Numbered from the stretch's first letter, positions 29,606 through 38,822 are shown. The stretch: 64,000 bases of DNA from an uncultured Prevotellaceae bacterium (GCA_900318535.1 ONKU01000008.1:62001-126000), one strand, 5' to 3'. A program made the numbers and translations. Notes: generated from the sequence alone by a model not told the origin.

Positions 29606-29974
29606 TTACTGTTGGTTGCTCTCTTCTACTTCACGGATGAGTTCTTTCAAATCCTCCACGCTGATTTTCTCACTCTTGACCAGGGCCGAGACGGCGCTCA
29701 GGTAGGATTTGCCGAAGAACTTGTTGACCACGCCCTCCAACGAGCCGCCGCGGTACTCCTCGCGGCTGATGCGGGCGAAATACTGGAAGCAGCGGGCCGT
29801 GATGGCCTTGTGGCCCAGGAATCCCTTCTCCTCCAATATCTTCATCAATGTAGCCAGGGTATTCACATGGGGGCGGGGCTCATCGTAGCACGCCTGCAGC
29901 TCACGCACCAGCATGGGGCCGTGATCCCACATCCGCTCCATGATTTCCTCTTCTTTTTGTGTCAACTGTTTCAT
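29606..29974 (-). CDS. BlaI/MecI/CopY family transcriptional repressor
   Basis: The protein has 122 residues. The winged helix covers LTQKEEEIMERMWDHGPMLV through VNTLATLMKILEEKGFLGHK. The C-terminal dimerisation helices (FFGKSYLSAVSALVKSEKIS, LKELIREVEESN) include the region normally cut by the BlaR1-type protease. It is the first gene of an operon with the M56-TonB protein. Repeated AACTAAA/TTTAGTT half-sites directly upstream (30010-30069) are good candidates for its operator, implying autoregulation. Confidence 0.93.
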   Translation of the reverse strand: MKQLTQKEEEIMERMWDHGPMLVRELQACYDEPRPHVNTLATLMKILEEKGFLGHKAITARCFQYFARISREEYRGGSLEGVVNKFFGKSYLSAVSALVKSEKISVEDLKELIREVEESNQQ

Positions 29975-30003
29975 TTTTCAAGCCTTTATTAGGTTTTACG
30001 ATG

Positions 30004-30069
30004 CAAATTAACTAAAAGCTTTAGTTATAAGACAAATTATTTTAGTTAACAAAACTAAAAATATTAGTT
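30004..30069 (-). promoter_or_regulatory. Candidate BlaI operator and promoter
   Basis: Half-sites AACTAAA and TTTAGTT form three dyads: 30010-30026 (3-base spacer), 30041-30059 (5-base spacer) and 30053-30069. A near-match -7 box, TTAATTTG on the minus strand (30011-30004), overlaps the first dyad, as expected for repression by occlusion. Confidence 0.6.
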
Positions 30070-30218
30070 TAATGCGGTTTTAATGGCTAAAAACTACCGT
30101 TTCCGGTAGCCTTTGGCGCTTTTTGCCCGCAAATAGTGATGGTTTACGCTATTTGGCATGGGATTTGCTGATTGGTGTGTAGCAATTGATAAGGATTTTA
30201 AAAAGAAAGGAGTGTAAG

Positions 30219-30449
30219 ATGTCACTGTTTAGAGTATTACTATCGATTATTTTCCCGCCGCTGGCTGTGCTGGACAAGGGATGCGGCTCGGTGCTGATCG
30301 TGCTGATTCTCACCTGCGCCGGTTGGATTCCGGGCGTGATCGGAGCTCTGGTAATCCTTAACAAGGACACCAACACATACACTTATCGCTCAAACACGCC
30401 TACTTATCCCACCTATCCAACTTATCCGACTTACCCCCGCAACCCATAA
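30219..30449 (+). CDS. YqaE/Pmp3-family small membrane protein
   Basis: The protein has 76 residues from ATG of MSLFRVLLS, which is preceded by a good AGGAG at 30208-30212. Two transmembrane helices (LFRVLLSIIFPPLAVLDKGC and VLIVLILTCAGWIPGVIGALVIL) form the Pmp3/YqaE hairpin. The family is linked to stress and membrane potential in other organisms. The C-terminus has a small tandem repeat, four copies of PTY, probably from 9-bp repeat slippage. Pmp3 proteins usually end soon after the second helix, so this tail is an addition. Confidence 0.85.
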   Translation: MSLFRVLLSIIFPPLAVLDKGCGSVLIVLILTCAGWIPGVIGALVILNKDTNTYTYRSNTPTYPTYPTYPTYPRNP

Positions 30450-30578
30450 CCGCACGCGCTGCGAGCATTAGCGAGGCTGTCCCTAACGGGAAATAGTATT
30501 GCGTTAAATACCCATCGGCCACTTCTAACTGTTGGTATATTATTGGCCGGATGGGTATTTTTGTGTACCTTCGCGGGC

Positions 30579-31880
30579 ATGAATCGGGAGATATTGAGGA
30601 TTGCGTTGCCGGCGATTGTAGCCAACATCACCGTGCCGTTGCTGGGTCTGGTGGACACCGCCATCGCGGGGCACCTGGGCGACAAGGTCTTTATTGGTGC
30701 TGTGGCTGTGGGCGCGATGATGTTCAACCTGGTGTATTGGAACTTCGGGTTCCTGCGCATGAGCACATCGGGCATGACGGCACAGACGTGCGGCAGCGGC
30801 GACTTCCACGAGAGTGCCAAGCTGCTGGGCGAGTCCACGGCGCTGGCCATCGTCATCTCGGCTCTCATCATCGTGCTGCAATGGCCCATCCGCCTGCTGC
30901 TGTTGTGGATTATCGGGCCCTCGCCCGAGGTTACTTCGCTGGCTATCACCTATTTCACCATCTGCATCTGGGGTGTTCCGCCCGTGCTGGTGATGATGGC
31001 CTTCAAGGGGTGGCTGCTGGGCATGCAGGACTCCCAGAGCGCGATGTGGATCTCCATCATGACCAACGTTTTTAACATCGCGGCGAGCCTCATCTGCGTC
31101 TATCTGCTGAAGATGGGCTTTACGGGTATCGCCGTGGGCACGCTGGCGGGCGAGTGGCTGGGACTGCTCTATGCCGCCCTGACTGTGCAGCGCAAGTTCC
31201 CGCGCCTGAACGGCCTGCTCGACTGGCGCCGTGTGTGGCGTTTCAAGGGCGCTGGGCGCTACTTCAAGGTGAGCCGCGACATCTTTGTGCGCAGTTTCCT
31301 GCTGATGACCGTCAGCCTGGCGTTTGTCTCGATCGGTGCCCGCAGCGGCGACCTCATCCTTGCCGTCAATGCCCTGATTCTGCAGCTGTTCACCCTCTAC
31401 AGCCACTTCATGGACGGCATCGCCTTTGCCGGTGAAGCCGTTGTGGGCAAGTACTACGGCATGGGCGACATGGCGCGCATGAGGCGTTGCGTGCGCCTGC
31501 TATTCCTGTGGGGACTGGGCGTGGCTGCCGTCTTCACCTTGGTTTATTCGTTCCCGCGGTTGGCCTTCTGGCTGCTGACCGACCAGCAGAGCGTCATCGA
31601 GGCCGCCATGGACTACCGCGTGTGGTGCGCGCTGATTCCCGCCGCCGGCATGGCGGCATTCGTGTGGGACGGCGTGTTCATCAGCCTCACGCGTTCGATG
31701 GGCATGCTTATCTCGGCATTCATCGCCTGGACGCTGTTCTTTGTCATCTACTGGATTACCCCCGAGGCATGGGGCAACAACCGCCTGTGGATCGCCTACC
31801 TGAGTTTCCTCGCCCTGCGCGGCATCATCCAGACCATCCTCTACAGCGGCTACCTGCGCCACGGCGTGCTCGAGCGCTAA
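30579..31880 (+). CDS. MATE family efflux transporter
   Basis: The protein has 433 residues from ATG of MNREILRIALPAIVANI, the standard MATE N-terminus; a TTG further upstream extends the frame without similarity. Twelve hydrophobic segments are visible, and the motif PLLGLVDTAIAGHLGD is typical of the DinF subgroup. Such transporters export cationic or organic compounds in exchange for H+ or Na+; the substrate is unknown. TACCTTCG at 30566-30573 lies 5 bases before the ATG, with TTGG 19 bases further upstream, so the transcript may be leaderless. Confidence 0.93.
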   Translation: MNREILRIALPAIVANITVPLLGLVDTAIAGHLGDKVFIGAVAVGAMMFNLVYWNFGFLRMSTSGMTAQTCGSGDFHESAKLLGESTALAIVISALIIVLQWPIRLLLLWIIGPSPEVTSLAITYFTICIWGVPPVLVMMAFKGWLLGMQDSQSAMWISIMTNVFNIAASLICVYLLKMGFTGIAVGTLAGEWLGLLYAALTVQRKFPRLNGLLDWRRVWRFKGAGRYFKVSRDIFVRSFLLMTVSLAFVSIGARSGDLILAVNALILQLFTLYSHFMDGIAFAGEAVVGKYYGMGDMARMRRCVRLLFLWGLGVAAVFTLVYSFPRLAFWLLTDQQSVIEAAMDYRVWCALIPAAGMAAFVWDGVFISLTRSMGMLISAFIAWTLFFVIYWITPEAWGNNRLWIAYLSFLALRGIIQTILYSGYLRHGVLER

Positions 31881-31939
31881 AAGTTACTCCTCTGGCGCTC
31901 CTCGAAGTTGATTATCAGAGACTTAGTTGGTGTAAAAAA

Positions 31940-32012
31940 GTAGAGACGCAAAATCTTGCGTCTCTTATCATGTGGCATTATGTTCCTGAGACGCAAGATT
32001 TTGCGTCTCTAC
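31940..32012. repeat. REPIN-like repeat copy 5 (complete doublet)
   Basis: Hairpins at 31940-31964 and 31988-32012 in inverted orientation with GTAG at both outer ends and a 23-base centre. It lies between convergent MATE and M6 protease genes, 6 bases from the stop of the latter. Confidence 0.85.
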
Positions 32013-32017
32013 TGTAA

Positions 32018-33793
32018 TCAATTGAGCAATTTGTCAATCAGGGCTGTGGCGTCGGCGATGTTGATCTCGCTGTCGCCGTTCACGTCGGCGCAGAGGGTGC
32101 AGGTGGCATTGCCGTTGCCCAGGAGCATGTCAATCAGTGCCGTGACGTCGGCAATGTTCACGTCGCCGTCATGGTTCACGTCGCCGATGGCGTAGTTGTG
32201 CTCTTCCTTCATGTACCAGAAACTGGCAGTGCCGTCCTTGTTGATGACCATCTCGGTCACGGGCTTGCCCAGATAGCCGGCCTTGCCGGTGATGTTACCC
32301 ATCTGGTCCATGTTGAGCACGGTGGCCGGCGAGGTCTCGTCGGTCAATGCGGTGCGGCCATATTGCGGCCATGTGTCGCCGCTCTCGCTGTATTTGCTCA
32401 GTTTGTTGTCGGCAGGCAGCAAGGTCACCAGCTGGATTTTGTCGTTGTTGGGTTTGTTGTTGGTCCAGTAGCTGGGGCTGTAGGTGATGTGGGTCACCAG
32501 GATGCCAGTGCCAGGCAGAGATCTGTCCCAACCGGTGCGCTGCCTGTTCTCAAAGATGAAATACTCGTTCTTGTTCACATCGCTCACGATGCACACGGCC
32601 TTGTCAGACTCCCTTGTCTTCTGGTTCCATGCGGGCAGGGTATAATAGGTATTGGGCTCGGGAGTGATATAATTGACCCATCCCATGAACACCTTTTCAT
32701 AGGCCGAGTAACCCACGGGCGAGTAGCTGTCGTTGGCATAGCAGCCTAGGCACATGACGTCCCAGTTGCCCATGCCGTAGTTGTCGTTGTTGCCCGTGTC
32801 GTAGAGGTCGGGAAGTCCCAGACAATGGCCAAACTCGTGGACGAAGGTGCCGATGCCGTCGATGGACTTGCCGTTATCGTTGCTGCCGTGCAACTCGTTG
32901 AACACGGCAAAGTGGTTGACGTAAGGGTCGCCAACATTGGGACTGAAGGCGCCATTGCCGCCGCGAGAGTAGTACTTGGCGGCATCCAGCGTCCAGTTGC
33001 AGGGCCAGATGGCCTCGGGGTGGTAACCCGATGCCTGGGCCTCGCCCACACCGGCAAAGATGACGATGACCACGTCGCAGTAGTAGTCATTGTTGGTGTC
33101 GTAGGGCTGGAACGACACACCGTCGGCAGCTGCCAGCTGGCAGGCCTCGGTCACCAGCCAGCCGATGCCCTTGTCCTTGGTGCTGGAGGTGCGGCCGCCG
33201 TAGTACTCGCGGTCCTGGGACAGGCTATAGATGCCATACACGTCAAACACGGGCTTGTACATGCCGTTGGACTGGTCGTGGAAGTACTGGCCCACGCTCT
33301 CGTGACCCGTGAGCATCGATTCGATGATCTGATCGGGGGTGTGATTGAATTTCTTGTCCTGAAACTCCACCAGGATGATGGGAATGCGGCGTTCGCCCAG
33401 GGCGGGCACATCGGCGGTGGCATTGCTGCCCGTGGCACCCAGCTTGCCCTTGGCATTGGGCATCTTGTAGGATTTGTGTGTCATGCCCAGGTGGCTGCGT
33501 TGGGCGGCTACAAAAGCTTTCTCGGTAGCCGTGCGTTGCTCGGGATTGTGGGCACGCATGGCCGTGAGTCCCGTCAGCGACGAGATGTAGTAGAAGTCGC
33601 CGTCAGCGCCGCGTTCGACAGCCAAGCCGTCGGTGGTGAGAAGGGCATTGTTAAAAGCATTGCCCACGGCCTGAATCTTCAAGGTGGTGCCATCGCTTTG
33701 GGGCATGGTGTGCCAGCCTGGCTTGGCGGGTACGGCAAGAGCCAATGCTGTGTAGCACAGCATCGTAAACATAATAATAATGTGCTTTCTCAT
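32018..33793 (-). CDS. Secreted M6-family metalloprotease with dockerin-like C-terminus
   Basis: The protein has 591 residues. Signal peptide 1-20 (ALALA), then a propeptide-like region, then the M6 (immune inhibitor A-like) catalytic domain with zinc motif HEFGHCLGLPD at 319-329 and a downstream Met-turn candidate WDVMCLGCY. Residues about 538-591 are two dockerin type I repeats (GDVNHDGDVNIADVTALIDM and ADVNGDSEINIADATALIDK), each a calcium-binding loop plus helix. It is about 65-70 percent similar by eye to the M6 protein at 34151-36997 up to the end of the protease domain. It probably digests extracellular proteins. Confidence 0.92.
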   Translation of the reverse strand: MRKHIIIMFTMLCYTALALAVPAKPGWHTMPQSDGTTLKIQAVGNAFNNALLTTDGLAVERGADGDFYYISSLTGLTAMRAHNPEQRTATEKAFVAAQRSHLGMTHKSYKMPNAKGKLGATGSNATADVPALGERRIPIILVEFQDKKFNHTPDQIIESMLTGHESVGQYFHDQSNGMYKPVFDVYGIYSLSQDREYYGGRTSSTKDKGIGWLVTEACQLAAADGVSFQPYDTNNDYYCDVVIVIFAGVGEAQASGYHPEAIWPCNWTLDAAKYYSRGGNGAFSPNVGDPYVNHFAVFNELHGSNDNGKSIDGIGTFVHEFGHCLGLPDLYDTGNNDNYGMGNWDVMCLGCYANDSYSPVGYSAYEKVFMGWVNYITPEPNTYYTLPAWNQKTRESDKAVCIVSDVNKNEYFIFENRQRTGWDRSLPGTGILVTHITYSPSYWTNNKPNNDKIQLVTLLPADNKLSKYSESGDTWPQYGRTALTDETSPATVLNMDQMGNITGKAGYLGKPVTEMVINKDGTASFWYMKEEHNYAIGDVNHDGDVNIADVTALIDMLLGNGNATCTLCADVNGDSEINIADATALIDKLLN

Positions 33794-33899
33794 CGAAACT
33801 GGTTTGATGGGGTTAGTGTTTAAATTGATTATTCTGTAGATCGGTTGAAGATGCTACAAAACAATGAATAATAGAATAGTTAAGCAGTTAAACTGGGCG

Positions 33900-33931
33900 C
33901 AAAATTAGACATATAAATCCAATTTACCAAA
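33900..33931 (-). promoter_or_regulatory. Promoter of the first M6 protease gene
   Basis: Minus strand TTTG (33931-33928), 20 bases, TAATTTTG (33907-33900): a perfect Bacteroidetes-type promoter giving a leader of about 100 bases. Confidence 0.65.
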
Positions 33932-33982
33932 TAACTGCGCCTTAACCCTGCTGTTCACCTCCCATCCGCAGCATATAAACCA

Positions 33983-34120
33983 AGAGGCCTTGCCGTAATG
34001 ATGGCTCGGTATGTTGACCGTGCTACGCACGGGAAATTAACCAAATCTTTTATTATAATTTGAGAAATTTCCCGCCCGCTGGGCGGTTATCTTCCGGCAA
34101 TGAATTACGGCAAAGCCTCT
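33983..34120. repeat. MITE-like nested palindrome between the M6 paralogues
   Basis: Outer 17-bp arms with one mismatch (33983-33999 and 34104-34120, AGAGGCCTTGCCGTAAT). Inside are CCGTGC-tac-GCACGG (34018-34032), CGGGAAATT/AATTTCCCG (34030-34074) and CCGCCC-gct-GGGCGG (34072-34086). It contains no ORF. Confidence 0.65.
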
Positions 34121-34150
34121 AGTGTTGAATTGGTCGGTCGGTTACCTGGA

Positions 34151-36997
34151 TCAGTTGCCGGTGAGCAGTTTGTCGATCAATTCGGTAACGTCGGTGATGC
34201 TCACTTTGCCGTCGCCGTCCACGTCGGCACAGATGACGCAGCACTCGCTGGCGCTGTTCAGCAGGTAGTCGATCAGGTCGGTGACATCGGTGATGGTCAC
34301 CTTGCCGTCATGGTTCACGTCGCCCGTCGCGTAATCGTGCCCACTTCCGGTCAGGGTCACCTGCTGGACGTTGCTCCAGGGGCTCTCGGTGCCGTCGGCA
34401 AAGACGCTCTTTACCTTATATATAAAGGAGCCCTCGGCCTCGAGGTTGCGCACGGTGTAGAACTTGTCGGTGATGCCGGTGATCAGGCGGTAGGTAGCGT
34501 CGCCGGTCTCGGTGGCCTTGTAGGAGAGCGCCGTCAGGTCGCCGGCATAGACGGTGACTTGACGGATGCTGCTGTAGTCGGTCAGCGACTGGATGGTGGC
34601 CTTATCCCAGTTGGCGCAGTCCAGCACGATGGTATATTCGGTCCAAGACTGGTTGAGGGTCAGTTCTTGGGAATCGATGCTGGTTGATACGCTGATTGTC
34701 GAGTTGTCGTAGTAATAGGATGCTGCCCTGATGACTACGGTCATCTTGTCGTATCCCGTCAAGTTATAGGCCGGAGTCGAGATGGTGCCCTCATAGGCGA
34801 CAAGCAGCGCACCGCCATAGGCGCCCAGATAAGAGGTCGCCGACCATCCCGCGGGCAGGTAGTCACCATAGTTGCCGCTGATGTCGTCCAGGGCCTGGCC
34901 GTCCTCGGTCAGCACGTCGGGCACATTGCTGAAGTCGGCTGTTTCCAGCAGGTCAACCACAGGTTTGGGGCTCACCTCCAGGGTGTAGCTGGCCACGTTC
35001 TGGGCGGGAGTGATGTCGGTCCAGTCGGCACGGAAGCTGGTCAGGTTGATATAGGCTTCGTCGGCCGACAGCATCACTGGGGCATAACCCTCGATCAGGC
35101 CGTGCCCGGTAACGGGAATCACCACATCCTGGGCACCGGGGCTGCTCAACGTCAGCGTGGCGCTGTAGTCCTGGATGGCGACGGGAGTGAACGTCACGGT
35201 CACTTCCTTGCCGGTCGAGGCATCGGCACTGGTGATGACAGCCGTGTTCACGCTGAACACGCCGCTCGGGTCGTCGAGGGTAACCGTTATGCTGCCCGTC
35301 AATGCCTGGCCGAATACCTTGATGGTTTTATCTCCACTGGCGGTCATCATCACGTCACCACAGTCGATGGCATCGGCCGTCACGGTGATGGTGGGCATGG
35401 TGACCGAGCCTTTCATGTACCAGAAGCTGGCAGTGCCGTCCTGATTGATGACCATGTCGGTCACGGGTTTGCCCAGGTAGCCTGCACGCCCAGTGATAGC
35501 GCCGCGGGAGTTCATGTTGAGCTTTGCGGCGGGCGTGGATGTGTCGGTGAACTCGGTCTTGCCGTTCTGGGGCCACAGGTCGGTGGCCTCGTCATAGTAG
35601 GACCAAGAGTTATCGGCGTTCATCAGGGTCATCAGCTGGATGTCCTCATTATTGGGTGAATCGCCCCACCAGCGGTCGGCATTATAGGTAACATGGGTAA
35701 TCATGATGCCTTCGCCTGGCGCATAGCGGTCCCAACCCTGTTTCTTGCGGTTCTCGAGAATGAAGAACTCGTTGCTGTTCAGGTCGCTCGTGATGCACAG
35801 GGCTTTGTCGGTCGAGGCGTTCTTCTGGTTCCACACGGGCAGGGTGTAATAGGTGCCGGGATTGGGGGTGATCAGCTCAATCCAGCCCATGAAATTCTTC
35901 TCGTAGGCCGAGTAGCCCGGCGGCGTGAAGCCGTCGTTGTTGTAGCAGCCCATGCACATGATGTCCCAGTCGCCCAGGCCGTAGTGGTCGCCGTCGCCCG
36001 TGTCGTAGAAGTCGGGCAGTCCCAGGCAGTGGCCGAACTCGTGGGTAAACGTGCCGATGCCGTCGATGGTGGTACCGTTATCGTTGCTGCCATACAACTC
36101 GTTGAACACGGCAAAGTTATCCACAATGGGGTCGCCGCTGCTGGGACGGAAGGCACCGTTGCCACCCGAGCCGTAATAGTATGCCGCCGACAGGCTCCAG
36201 TTGCAGGGCCAAACGGCCTCGGGGTGGTTCCACGAAGCCTGGGCCTCGCCCACGCCGGCATAGATGACGATGACCACATCGCAGTAGTCGTCGTTGTTGG
36301 TGTCATAGGGCGAGAATGCCACGCCGTCAGCTGTCGCCAGCTGGCAGGCCTCGGTCACGAGCCATCCCAGCCCCTTGTCATTGTCGTCGCCCTGATGACC
36401 GCCGTAGTACTCGCGGTTCTGTGACAAGGAATAAATACCAAACACTTCAAATTCAGGCTCATACATGCCATTGGACTGGTCCCTGAAGTACTGACCCACG
36501 CTCTCGTTGCCCGTGAGCATGGCGTCGATGATGTCTTGACGTGTGTTGTTGAACTTCTTGTCCTTGAACTCCACCAGGATGATGGGGATGCGGCGCTGCC
36601 CAAGGGCCGGAACGCCGGCTTCGGCATTGCTGCCGCCCACGCCCAACTTGCCCTTCTCGCGCGGCATCTTGTAGGGCTTGTACGTCATGGTCAGGCTGCC
36701 GCGCTGCACGTTGATGAAGGCGTTTTCGCTGCCGCTGCGCTGGTCCACCTCGTGGGCGCGCACCGTGGTCAGGCCTGTCACAGCCGAGATATAATAAAAG
36801 TCACCGTCGCTGCCGCGGGCTACCGTCAGCCCGTCTCGGGTCAGCAGGGCGTTGTTGAAAGCGTTACCTGCGGCCTGCACCTGCAAGGTGGAGCCGTCGC
36901 TCTGGGTCACGGTGTGCCAGCCCGGTTTGGCGGGCACGGCCTGTGCGATAAGTCCCATGCACAGGCAAAACATCAAGATAAAGAGATTCTTATTCAT
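34151..36997 (-). CDS. Large secreted M6-family metalloprotease with Ig-like modules and dockerin-like C-terminus
   Basis: The protein has 948 residues from ATG of MNKNLFILMF; an upstream in-frame start has no signal-peptide character. Signal peptide about 1-19. The M6 domain carries the same HEFGHCLGLPDFYDTG zinc motif as the gene downstream. After the protease come about 330 extra residues: a beta-sandwich (VTADAIDCGDVMM...VTFTPVAIQDYSATL, like DUF4397 or Ig modules), then a fibronectin-like segment (FRADWTDITPAQNVASYTLEV). Two dockerin type I repeats end the protein (GDVNHDGKVTITDVTDLIDY, ADVDGDGKVSITDVTELIDK). It probably arose by tandem duplication with later gain or loss of the middle modules. 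Confidence 0.92.
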   Translation of the reverse strand: MNKNLFILMFCLCMGLIAQAVPAKPGWHTVTQSDGSTLQVQAAGNAFNNALLTRDGLTVARGSDGDFYYISAVTGLTTVRAHEVDQRSGSENAFINVQRGSLTMTYKPYKMPREKGKLGVGGSNAEAGVPALGQRRIPIILVEFKDKKFNNTRQDIIDAMLTGNESVGQYFRDQSNGMYEPEFEVFGIYSLSQNREYYGGHQGDDNDKGLGWLVTEACQLATADGVAFSPYDTNNDDYCDVVIVIYAGVGEAQASWNHPEAVWPCNWSLSAAYYYGSGGNGAFRPSSGDPIVDNFAVFNELYGSNDNGTTIDGIGTFTHEFGHCLGLPDFYDTGDGDHYGLGDWDIMCMGCYNNDGFTPPGYSAYEKNFMGWIELITPNPGTYYTLPVWNQKNASTDKALCITSDLNSNEFFILENRKKQGWDRYAPGEGIMITHVTYNADRWWGDSPNNEDIQLMTLMNADNSWSYYDEATDLWPQNGKTEFTDTSTPAAKLNMNSRGAITGRAGYLGKPVTDMVINQDGTASFWYMKGSVTMPTITVTADAIDCGDVMMTASGDKTIKVFGQALTGSITVTLDDPSGVFSVNTAVITSADASTGKEVTVTFTPVAIQDYSATLTLSSPGAQDVVIPVTGHGLIEGYAPVMLSADEAYINLTSFRADWTDITPAQNVASYTLEVSPKPVVDLLETADFSNVPDVLTEDGQALDDISGNYGDYLPAGWSATSYLGAYGGALLVAYEGTISTPAYNLTGYDKMTVVIRAASYYYDNSTISVSTSIDSQELTLNQSWTEYTIVLDCANWDKATIQSLTDYSSIRQVTVYAGDLTALSYKATETGDATYRLITGITDKFYTVRNLEAEGSFIYKVKSVFADGTESPWSNVQQVTLTGSGHDYATGDVNHDGKVTITDVTDLIDYLLNSASECCVICADVDGDGKVSITDVTELIDKLLTGN

Positions 36998-37208
36998 GTC
37001 TGGTTCTCGTAAAAAAGTTATATCCCGCAAATTTAGGCCAAAAACAGCAAACCACCAACTTCAGCGGGATAAAGGGGCTTTTGGGGGTCCTGAACGGGCG
37101 TTGTGACGTCACCGCCAGGGCAGGGCAGGGGCCGGAGCAGTGAACGGTGGCCCCTGGGACTGGAAAAGTGTTAAAAAATAACAACGGGGCAAAAAAAGCG
37201 GCCGATTT

Positions 37209-37239
37209 TTTGCCAGTTCGGCAACTTGCCGTAACTTTG
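37209..37239 (+). promoter_or_regulatory. Promoter of tnaA
   Basis: TTTG (37209-37212), 19 bases, TAACTTTG (37232-37239). The leader is about 85 bases and has no tnaC-like peptide ORF. The rest of 36998-37327 is intergenic, with a TAAATTTG box for the M6 gene on the minus strand at 37035-37028. Confidence 0.65.
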
Positions 37240-37327
37240 CATAAAAATTGAATATAATTACCTTTTTCGAGGGGTCATTTTTGACTGGAAAGCGTAAATA
37301 AAGTTTAATCTAAATATTTGAATATCA

Positions 37328-38704
37328 ATGGAATTACCATTTGCTGAATCTTGGAAAATCAAGATGATCGAGCCCCTGCGCAAGAGCACCCGTGCCGAGC
37401 GCGAGCAGTGGCTCAAAGAAGCCCACAACAACGTGTTCATGCTCAAGGCTGAGCAGGTTTACATCGACTGCCTGACCGACTCCGGTACCGGCGCGATGAG
37501 CGACCACCAGTGGGCCGAGATGATGCTGGGTGACGAGAGTTACGCCGGTGCCACCTCATTCTACAAGTTCGAGAGCGTAGTACAACGCATCTTCGGCTTC
37601 AAGTATGTCATCCCCACCCACCAGGGCCGTGCTGCCGAGAACGTGCTGTTCTCTTATCTGGTGAAGGAAGGCAACGTCATTCCCGGTAACGCCCACTTCG
37701 ACACCACCAAGGGTCACATCGAGGCCCGCAAGGCCAAGGCTATCGACGTCACCATCGACGAGGCCAAGGACACTCAGCTCGAGCTCCCCTTCAAGGGCAA
37801 CGTTTCGCTCGAAAAGCTGGAGAAGGTGCTCAAGGAGAACGAGGGTAATGTTCCCTTCATGGTACTGACCGTGACCAACAACACCGTTGGCGGCCAGCCC
37901 GTGTCGATGCAGAACATCAAGGACACCTGCGAGCTGTGCCACAAGTATGGCGTGCCCGTAGTGATGGACAGCGCCCGCTTTGCCGAGAACTCCTACTTTA
38001 TCAAGACCCGTGAGGAGGGCTACGCCGACAAGACCATCAAGGAGATTGCCCGCGAGATGTACTCCTACGTTGACGCCATGACCATGTCGGCCAAGAAGGA
38101 CGGTGTTGTGAACATGGGCGGTTTCATCGCTACCAACCGCGAGGAGTGGTACGAGGGCGCTAAGCTGTTCTGCATCCCCTTCGAGGGCTTCATCACCTAC
38201 GGTGGTATGAACGGCCGTGACCTGAACGCTCTGGCTGTCGGTCTGGACGAGAATACCGAGTTTGACATGCTTGAGACCCGCATCCACCAGGTTCAGTATC
38301 TGGCCAAGAAGCTCGACGAGTATGGCATTCCTTATCAGCGTCCCGTGGGCGGCCATGCCCTGTTCATCGACGCCGACAAGGTGCTGTGCAACGTTCCTAA
38401 GGAAGAGTTCCCCGCTCAGACCCTGACCTGCGAGCTCTACCTCGAGGCAGGCATCCGCGGTTGCGAGATCGGCTACATCCTGGCCGACCGTGACCCCGTG
38501 ACCCGCGAGAATCGCTTCGGCGGCCTCGACCTGCTTCGTCTGTGCATCGCCCGCCGCGTTTACACCGACAACCACATGAACGTGATTGCCGCAGCCCTGA
38601 AGAACGTCTATGACCGCCGCAACGAGATCACCCGCGGTGTCGCCATCGAGTGGGAAGCTCCCCTGATGCGCCACTTCACCGTGAAGCTCAAGCGACTGGG
38701 CTAA
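37328..38704 (+). CDS. tnaA: Tryptophanase (L-tryptophan indole-lyase)
   Basis: The protein has 458 residues and is a PLP enzyme that splits tryptophan into indole, pyruvate and ammonia. The PLP Lys is in TMSAKKDGVVNMGG, and the cofactor Asp/Arg region is VVMDSARFAENSYFIK. Tyrosine phenol-lyase is the close alternative. Two diagnostic positions decide: the active-site segment reads DTTKGH (Asp, as in tryptophanase, not Thr) and the C-terminal substrate residue is His in MRHFTVKLK (tyrosine phenol-lyase has Phe). It is monocistronic: its own promoter and a strong terminator flank it. No tnaB permease is adjacent. Confidence 0.93.
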   Translation: MELPFAESWKIKMIEPLRKSTRAEREQWLKEAHNNVFMLKAEQVYIDCLTDSGTGAMSDHQWAEMMLGDESYAGATSFYKFESVVQRIFGFKYVIPTHQGRAAENVLFSYLVKEGNVIPGNAHFDTTKGHIEARKAKAIDVTIDEAKDTQLELPFKGNVSLEKLEKVLKENEGNVPFMVLTVTNNTVGGQPVSMQNIKDTCELCHKYGVPVVMDSARFAENSYFIKTREEGYADKTIKEIAREMYSYVDAMTMSAKKDGVVNMGGFIATNREEWYEGAKLFCIPFEGFITYGGMNGRDLNALAVGLDENTEFDMLETRIHQVQYLAKKLDEYGIPYQRPVGGHALFIDADKVLCNVPKEEFPAQTLTCELYLEAGIRGCEIGYILADRDPVTRENRFGGLDLLRLCIARRVYTDNHMNVIAAALKNVYDRRNEITRGVAIEWEAPLMRHFTVKLKRLG

Positions 38705-38742
38705 TCCATAAACCCAATACCATTAACAAGACCATGTTCCAA

Positions 38743-38775
38743 GTGATGGCGGGCAACCCCCGCCGTCACTTTTTT
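38743..38775 (+). terminator. Terminator of tnaA
   Basis: GTGATGGCGGG / CCCGCCGTCAC stem with a short loop followed by six T residues; a classic intrinsic terminator. Confidence 0.85.
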
Positions 38776-38814
38776 AGTTTTTGCCGTTTTACATCGCCTT
38801 TTGGATTTTTTTAT

Positions 38815-38822
38815 TATTTTTG
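38815..38822 (+). promoter_or_regulatory. -7 box of the TPR/AraC regulator gene
   Basis: TATTTTTG, 20 bases before the ATG at 38843. Confidence 0.45.

Noticed and set aside
37328..38704. Tyrosine phenol-lyase instead of tryptophanase
   Set aside because: The Asp in DTTKGH and the His in MRHFT match tryptophanase; tyrosine phenol-lyase has Thr and Phe at these places.
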